Of a stretch of 64,000 nt of DNA, positions 60,201 through 64,000 are shown piece by piece. The notes beneath the pieces were generated by a model, which worked only from the letters and a program-made list of their open reading frames with translations, was not told where the DNA came from and searched no databases. The stretch's first letter is position 1; the number at the start of each line of letters is the position of its first letter. This DNA comes from Hofstenia miamia (lineage: Eukaryota > Xenacoelomorpha > Acoela), in assembly GCA_004352715.1 (NCBI GenBank), contig SCFE01000005.1:1591292-1655291 (forward strand), read 5' to 3'. The position numbers and the translations under genes were made by a program.

Positions 60201-62632
60201 ATAGATTTAATCGATGTAATTTTGATATTATATTCTTATTCAATATGTTTAGGAAGTGTCACAAGAAAACCATCGCCTGCAAAGAAAACTAGATGAAATG
60301 GAGGCACTAGTTTCTCAGGCCTTGTCTAGTAGCAACAATAAACTTCAAGTCAACAACCATCATACACCACCCGCAAAACCCGTAAGTTTGTTAGTAATTA
60401 CTTAAAAATTTGTTTACTTTTTCCTTAAATTTTAGAATAATTTACCTCCTTTAACTTCTCCAAGAAGTCAACCATCGAATTCTTTTAAAAGCAACACATT
60501 AAATTCAAACCCAGTAAATGGTACAACTGAAAGGGTCAGGAAAAAATCATCTCCAGTTCAAATTAATGAAAATATTGGACTGCAAAAATCTCATTCGGTG
60601 CCAACAGTCACTGGTATGTACATTTTTGTTCTGATTGAATTTATTCCTTCCAAATTCGTCCTGTTTGTTGAACAGAAAAGCCAATAAAGAAACTGTGTTT
60701 TAATAAATGTTGCATGAATTACAAAATTCGCCAAACCTTTAATTATGAAAATTTATATGCATATTGCGAATTTACAATACTTAAATAATTGTAGGAGAAT
60801 CATTGTCTCTCCTGTTCATTAATAGAGATAGTTTTTATGGTCAAAAAGGCACCAATTTGATGTATTCTATGGGCGTTAAAGGAGAAAATAATTATATTGT
60901 ATCTGCACTAACAGACATCTGTGATTGGTTAACATATTTTAGACTACGCTACGCTAAGCAATCACAGATATGCATTCTACTGTTCATTATTCTATTTAAA
61001 ATATTTATCAAATTAATGTTTATATTGTTGAAATGTATTGTTCATCATAATTGAAGTTATAAAGTTGAAAGAAAGATAATATATTTCAGTCCAGAACCAA
61101 GACTCAATTTTTGGTGAGTCCACATCGATATTCGATACAAATCCGGATTGATCTAGACCTCAAGTAATTTTAATTTAAGCGTCAATATTTCTGAACATTT
61201 GATTACTGGTTGTTTTAACCTACGTGCTCGAGTCTTTGTGGTAATTAAAATATAATATATCTTCATTGATGTTAGCATAAATAAAAGTAATTCAGGGTGA
61301 AATTTTGTTTACATTCATATCTACCCATGCAAAGAAGTTATACGCGTTCAGCAAAAACAGTAGTGTTCAAGAGTTCGAGTCAGAATCCCTTCACGATAGC
61401 CAATAAGTAGTTAAGGCTAGTTGGTTGTTTTTCTGGTTTTATCACAAAATAATCCATATTTAAAGTTAGAATTATATTATGAACTAGCATATAAGTCAAA
61501 GTGCAAATGAAATCCATAAGAAACGTACGGCATTAATTAAGTGTTTGATTTCATTATATTTCACTCCCAGCACACAAAAAATAAGAATTTAGGAATAAGA
61601 ATTTCTTTGAACTATGATATGATAAATACGCTGTAAATTAGAAATCAATTTGTATTTCAAAACAAGATTTTGGAGTATTCACCATTCTTATTTTCAAAAA
61701 TTTAACAAATTTAAAGAAATAATACCCACTTTAATAATTCTTAAGAATAAAATGACAAAATGCATTTGATGTTTTTTTACCAATTGAATGCGTGATTGTT
61801 TGAAAAGGTGCCTCTTCAATGTTTAGCAGTAAATAGTTTTTTCAAAATTACCTAATAAAAAACGAAATAATTTTAACCAAATTTGGAATCAGCATGTAAA
61901 ATTTTATCTAAGAATTTGTGAAGTGGGCATATTAAAAAATACGACAATAATTATGAGTATATTTAAAAAAAATTATTGATGCCATTAGCCCGTTCGAAAT
62001 TACGTTTCTAAAATATTTCTAAAGCAGTTTCTTAATAATTAAGAAATTAATGTTTTCTTGGTAGATTTAAGATTAATTAGTATTAAAACTAAATTCACAT
62101 TGATTAATGTTATTGATTAACTAAAAAAGAAAATGTTCAAAATTCGTTGTTGTTATTATATTTTTAGATGAAAGAAAAAAACCTGCCAGAAAAACTTCCC
62201 AGCATCGGCCTTCCTTAGACTCAAGTAAGTTTACACTTTTATCCTACCATAAATGTAGTATTTATTTATTAAGTAACGTAATGGTTGTATGGAGCTATTT
62301 TGTTTATTACGGTTTGATTCATGAAACAGAAATAAATACTAAAATGACTTATGTCATCTACATATATATTGGATCAATAAATCAACTATTTATTCATCAC
62401 ATTTTAATATCATTCGTACGACTTTGTATACGTTGATTAATTGGACATTATTAATTTCAGGCGAAAATAGCTTTTATTTTTCTAACGGAAATTCAGGCGA
62501 GTATGTCAATTATAGTCTAGGATTTATCATATTTTAGATTATCTGACGGAAATCAATGAAAAGCTTCTTAAAGATATTAAGAATTTGGACACTGAAATTC
62601 AACAGTATCAAAAGAAAGTTAAATCCACCTGA
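37361..62632 (+). CDS. KIF12: Kinesin motor protein, KIF12 type (15 exons, 639 aa)
   Basis: Microtubule motor ATPase. The exons are 37361-37482, 37907-37985, 38527-38721, 39469-39606, 43127-43262, 44191-44427, 56013-56131, 56181-56285, 56426-56537, 59876-60057, 60253-60381, 60436-60613, 62168-62224, 62461-62496 and 62538-62632; all phases agree. The motor has NVTVCVR (beta1), the P-loop GPTGSGKT (116-123; Pro replaces the usual Gln), [14 protein letters not shown], switch I NEHSSRSH (236-243), switch II DLAGSE (274-279), [10 protein letters not shown] and [19 protein letters not shown]. '[14 protein letters not shown]' and the tail '[16 protein letters not shown]' are typical of KIF12. Coiled coil follows the neck, then a Ser/Asn-rich tail and a final short coil. 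The last junctions are uncertain: exon 14 needs a GC donor or may be skipped. Confidence 0.93.
38009..38080. repeat. (TA)n microsatellite in kinesin intron 2
   Basis: A long TA run interrupted by CATA units. Confidence 0.95.
40265..40318. repeat. (TA)n microsatellite in kinesin intron 4
   Basis: ACATGTATATG followed by about 15 TA units, ending at TTACTGCTGG. Confidence 0.9.
40681..41680. other. Assembly gap, exactly 1000 N, in kinesin intron 4
   Basis: A placeholder length, preceded by a (TATG)n run (40663-40680) and followed shortly by (TA)n. Confidence 1.
41780..42420 (+). mobile_element. LINE fragment (RT C-terminal) between two (TA)n tracts
   Basis: Frames 41780-42097 and 42125-42400 encode a post-YADD LINE region: '[13 protein letters not shown]', '[19 protein letters not shown]', '[12 protein letters not shown]' (then a stop in place of the expected Trp), '[13 protein letters not shown]' and '[11 protein letters not shown]'. 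It is distantly similar to the LINE at 175-1217. A stop and small gap at about 42097-42125 show decay. (TA)n runs lie at 41718-41738 and 42638-42678. Confidence 0.7.
42638..42690. repeat. (TA)n microsatellite in kinesin intron 4
   Basis: About 20 TA units, then CATATATATG. Confidence 0.95.
43432..44127. mobile_element. hAT-type non-autonomous element in kinesin intron 5
   Basis: The ends are CAGAGATGGAAGTG and the complement CACTTCCATCTCTG. The 8-bp flanks gactgata and ctctgtta agree at five positions. Subterminal regions are rich in CTGCCC/TTGCCC and CCCGCCCCGAC, typical of hAT subterminal repeats. There is no transposase. It ends 63 bp before kinesin exon 6. Confidence 0.65.
44783..44990 (-). 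repeat. GGGTCGGG-type repeat, copy 1
   Basis: Read on the minus strand it has repeated CGGGT/GGTCGGGT motifs with AGTAAATTTTC between them, and aligns to the copy at 49620-49915. It is probably the end of a hAT-like element; no transposase is present. Confidence 0.55.
45100..45150. repeat. (TA)n microsatellite in kinesin intron 6
   Basis: About 15 TA units with GTACATATG at the end. Confidence 0.95.
45151..46829. other. Kinesin intron 6, nothing recognised
   Basis: AT-rich intron. No supported coding or repeat feature. Confidence 0.4.
46830..47090 (-). mobile_element. Penelope-like element RT fragment starting at a (TA)n tract
   Basis: Minus-strand reading gives '[17 protein letters not shown]', then [17 protein letters not shown] (the GMPLGP form of the RT motif) and a degraded '[14 protein letters not shown]'. 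Its 5' edge is the (TA)n run at 47084-47145. No endonuclease domain is present. Confidence 0.7.
47084..47150. repeat. (TA)n/(TATACA)n microsatellite
   Basis: TA units interrupted by TAATA and CATATATACATG. Confidence 0.9.
48471..49017 (+). pseudogene. Degenerate ORF for a secreted-type protein, unknown
   Basis: It opens at ATG 48471 with a clear signal-peptide-like start ([17 protein letters not shown], probable cleavage near the Cys). An acidic/Tyr-rich domain with further Cys follows ('[16 protein letters not shown]', '[13 protein letters not shown]'). One in-frame TAG at 48666-48668 interrupts it, after which the same frame continues ('[21 protein letters not shown]'). From about 48810 the more protein-like frame changes ('[20 protein letters not shown]'). 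It is intronless inside kinesin intron 6. It could be a dead retrocopy or captured gene. I do not recognise the family. Confidence 0.45.
49620..49915 (+). repeat. GGGTCGGG-type repeat, copy 2 (inverted relative to 44783-44990)
   Basis: TCGGGTAGGATCGGATCATG, then GTCGGGTTCGGGT, AGTAAATTTTC, GTCGGGTCGGG and GTCGGGTTCAGGTCAATGC occur in order. The shared blocks align to copy 1 in the opposite orientation. Confidence 0.55.
50057..50251. mobile_element. hAT-type MITE (195 bp) with 8-bp target duplication
   Basis: The ends are CAGGGGTGTACTC and the complement GAGTACAGCCCTG. The flanking octamers are tatgtgtc (50049-50056) and tatgtgct (50252-50259), identical at six of eight positions. An 11-base G run lies inside. 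There is no coding sequence. Confidence 0.75.
51160..51228. repeat. (TA)n microsatellite in kinesin intron 6
   Basis: About 30 TA units with single GTA interruptions. A Penelope-like fragment begins immediately after it. Confidence 0.95.
51229..51960 (+). mobile_element. Penelope-like element RT fragment starting at a (TA)n tract
   Basis: The first frame reads '[20 protein letters not shown]' (the RT catalytic-Asp block: [11 protein letters not shown]). After a frame change near 51490 comes '[20 protein letters not shown]' followed by PLGPTF and 'FAMDLIEK'. The YxDD box is not readable, and later sequence is decayed. Its 5' edge coincides with the TA tract. Confidence 0.8.
51961..53766. other. 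Kinesin intron 6, nothing recognised
   Basis: AT-rich. A perfect short palindrome (ATGGGTCATTGATGACCCAT) lies at about 52678-52697; no gene or element was identified around it. Confidence 0.4.
53767..54753. repeat. 127-bp direct repeat bracketing an N-bounded insert (assembly join)
   Basis: 53767-53893 and 54627-54753 are the same sequence. Single Ns stand at 53894 and 54626, and between them lies a 731-bp segment of different texture with no recognisable gene. The pattern fits a contig inserted into a duplicated overlap. A real insertion with a 127-bp duplication is unlikely but not excluded. Confidence 0.75.
54754..56012. other. 3' part of kinesin intron 6, nothing recognised
   Basis: AT-rich up to the TGTTTTTAG acceptor of exon 7. 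Confidence 0.4.
56600..57258 (+). mobile_element. LINE fragment with (ATT)n tail in kinesin intron 9
   Basis: The same family as 175-1217: it has '[12 protein letters not shown]', '[20 protein letters not shown]' and an AATAAA-ATT(n) tail at 57222-57258. Internal deletions remove the segment between the LLP and FQKHAF blocks and later parts. It is 5' truncated and non-functional. Confidence 0.8.
57290..58330 (-). mobile_element. LINE fragment with (TAC)n tail in kinesin intron 9
   Basis: Minus-strand frames 58073-58297 ('[12 protein letters not shown]', an F-A-D-D active site) and 57375-57815 (C-terminal region ending 'SYNAFSY') belong to one decayed RT. The 3' tail is (TAC)n, visible as GTAGTAGTAG at 57291-57312. 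Tail type and FADD separate it from the other LINEs here. Its 5' side is cut by the mariner relic. Confidence 0.7.
58331..59470 (-). mobile_element. mariner-like relic in kinesin intron 9
   Basis: The ends carry the inverted repeat CAGAAAGTCCTTGGA (58332-58346) and TCCAAGGACTTTCTG (59454-59468), with TA after the right end. On the minus strand the N-terminus is readable near 59300 ('[20 protein letters not shown]') and the C-terminus near 58650-58500 ('[12 protein letters not shown]' and 'QDKLRATV'). Numerous frameshifts and stops lie between. The motif DLNPMDF is like mariner/maT-type transposases with Asp as third catalytic residue. Confidence 0.8.
62225..62537 (+). other. Alternative splice region at the kinesin 3' end
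   Basis: Donor GTAAGT at 62225 and acceptors at 62460 and 62537. Exon 14 (62461-62496) would end at GCGAGT, a GC donor, leaving a 41-nt intron. The GTATGT four bases further gives a 37-nt intron and an early stop after ELSDGNQ. Reading through stops at 62535-62537. Skipping exon 14 keeps the frame, since both joins are phase 1. Confidence 0.55.
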
Positions 62633-64000
62633 ATGAATTTCGTACTTATATAATGTCCACTAGCACACGATTTTACTTGGATTGAAACATACATTTGTAA
62701 AACTTTTGCAGTGCTTGTAAAGCAGAAGAACACATTTTGTAAATGACCAAGTTTAATTAGTTTTATGTAGTGTTTGATAAAGGTTCAATGGAAAAATTTC
62801 AATATTTTCAAATAATTTCTTTATAATTTTAATTAGCATGGAGTAATCTACAATATCTGAACTTATAAAAGGCATACAATCTTCAATTTTTATTTTGAAT
62901 AGTTTCAAACCTAAAACAGAGCCTTTGAATTTGCAAAAACTTATTCTTGAAATTATAATTGATATTTAAATTTGGATTTCAAGGAAGGCGCATACTGACA
63001 AATTTAGAGCTCCCCTACTAATTCAGCGGGAATTTTCAATAATCATTTATTCTTAGGCTGCTTAATGTCGCTACACAATTTTCTCCATAGAAAAATTACT
63101 ATTTTATTATTTTGAGGGAAAATAGCTGCATTGAAATGTTTTGTAATTTTTGAAGAATATACATGTAGGTATTCTTATTAAGCCTGAGATAATTTAAAAT
63201 AAAAAAATTCATATTTTCACAAAAAATTTCCATATAGAGATTGCAAATCCATTTTTAGAATTGTATGAAAATGATCTATTTTTGAAACATCTGTATTTTA
63301 GATCTTAAATTGGAGCAGATCGAATGGCTTTTTGAAAACATAATAAAATTTTTAAAATTCGAAGTAGTTGGTATTTCTTAAGTCAGAGCAGACGTTATTC
63401 TAGTCACTATCCTTCATTAATTTGACACATTTTTACCGGACTGATATGAGAGCATAAATTTTACGCCATGTAGTTTTAGTATTATCGGTTTTTGATAAAA
63501 GGATTTCTGCATATAGCTGACAGCAATATACATTAAATCTAAGATTAATGCATACATATTATATATTATACATATATATATATATATATATATATATGCA
63601 CCAAGACAGTAACATTTTCGCTCACCAAATCTCAAAAGCAAAATCATTTGACCTTTAATTTGATGAATGTGCGATTCATAATTACGCAATTTGCTGCATA
63701 GGAACTTTTGGAGCACTACAACAACCCAAAAATTTGCACAACCTAAGAGCATTAGTTGTTTGTTTGCTCAAATGAATGTGGCATATGTCCTACAGCATAA
63801 TTCTTAAAATCAAATGTTTAATTATTAAGTAATGTTAGAAACAAAACATTATATTATTGATTAAATGTGCTGACATTCACATTGAAAAATTAAGATTTAA
63901 AATTTATTAATTGAATGGTGATTTTTCTGTCAGTTGACCTGTTTCATGGGCTCCACAACTAGGAGTTTTGTCAAAATTGCTATTTAAATATTTAAGTCCT
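62633..64000. other. Downstream of the kinesin gene, no gene seen
   Basis: AT-rich 3' flank. A (TA)n run lies at 63568-63598. A 111-codon minus-strand frame (63417-63752) crosses this TA run and has no recognisable motif. Confidence 0.45.

Noticed and set aside
60803-61054. ORF in kinesin intron 12 as an extra exon
   Set aside because: No donor in phase and exon 12 already joins exon 13 in frame.
63417-63752. 111-codon minus-strand ORF near the window end
   Set aside because: Crosses a (TA)n run giving a Tyr/Ile repeat, with no recognisable motif.
1-64000. CRISPR arrays, bacterial operons, tRNA or rRNA genes
   Set aside because: The window is eukaryotic; the repeats are microsatellites and transposons, and no cloverleaf or rRNA segment was recognised by eye.

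Overview
This is an AT-rich animal (metazoan) nuclear window of scaffold quality: four N blocks, two of them exactly 1000 N, and six isolated single Ns. Nothing fixes the phylum. Introns are long and AT-rich, with GTATGT/GTAAGT donors and TTTTAG/TTTCAG acceptors. The load of CR1-like LINEs, Penelope-like elements, Tc1/mariner, piggyBac, Harbinger and hAT relics fits an invertebrate.

Two host genes are well supported and both run on the + strand. The first is a four-exon USP36/USP42-type ubiquitin hydrolase (2835-9075, 791 aa predicted). The second is a 15-exon KIF12-type kinesin (37361-62632, 639 aa predicted) whose introns hold most of the transposons in the right half. Exon phases agree across every junction of both genes. 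A third, smaller gene is proposed at 26397-29944 (five exons, one of only 10 nt, 122 aa). An orphan acidic exon lies at 31222-31357. No tRNA, rRNA or CRISPR was found.

Layout: 1-1217 LINE 3' ends and an assembly duplication; 1526-1751 mariner MITE; 2835-9075 USP gene with a Tc1 transposon in intron 1; 9464-10503 piggyBac relic; 11154-11419 Tc1-type MITE; 12145-13985 LINE; 14326-14672 Tc1 relic; 15813-24045 an old CR1-like LINE (copy A) carrying two later insertions of the same family (C at 16414-18480, B at 18694-23231); 24046-25640 further LINE, Penelope and Tc1 relics; 26397-31357 small gene and orphan exon; 31853-33742 Harbinger element; 34600-36912 unidentified relic; 37361-62632 kinesin gene; 62633-64000 no gene seen.

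The most interesting object is LINE copy B. It is almost intact and packs three unconventional translation signals into about 600 nt: a TAATG stop/start overlap between ORF1 and ORF2, a 2A-like NPGP motif near the ORF2 N-terminus, and an A-AAA-AAG heptamer exactly where the endonuclease domain changes frame by -1. Copies B and C also agree on a 5' UTR of only 9 nt.
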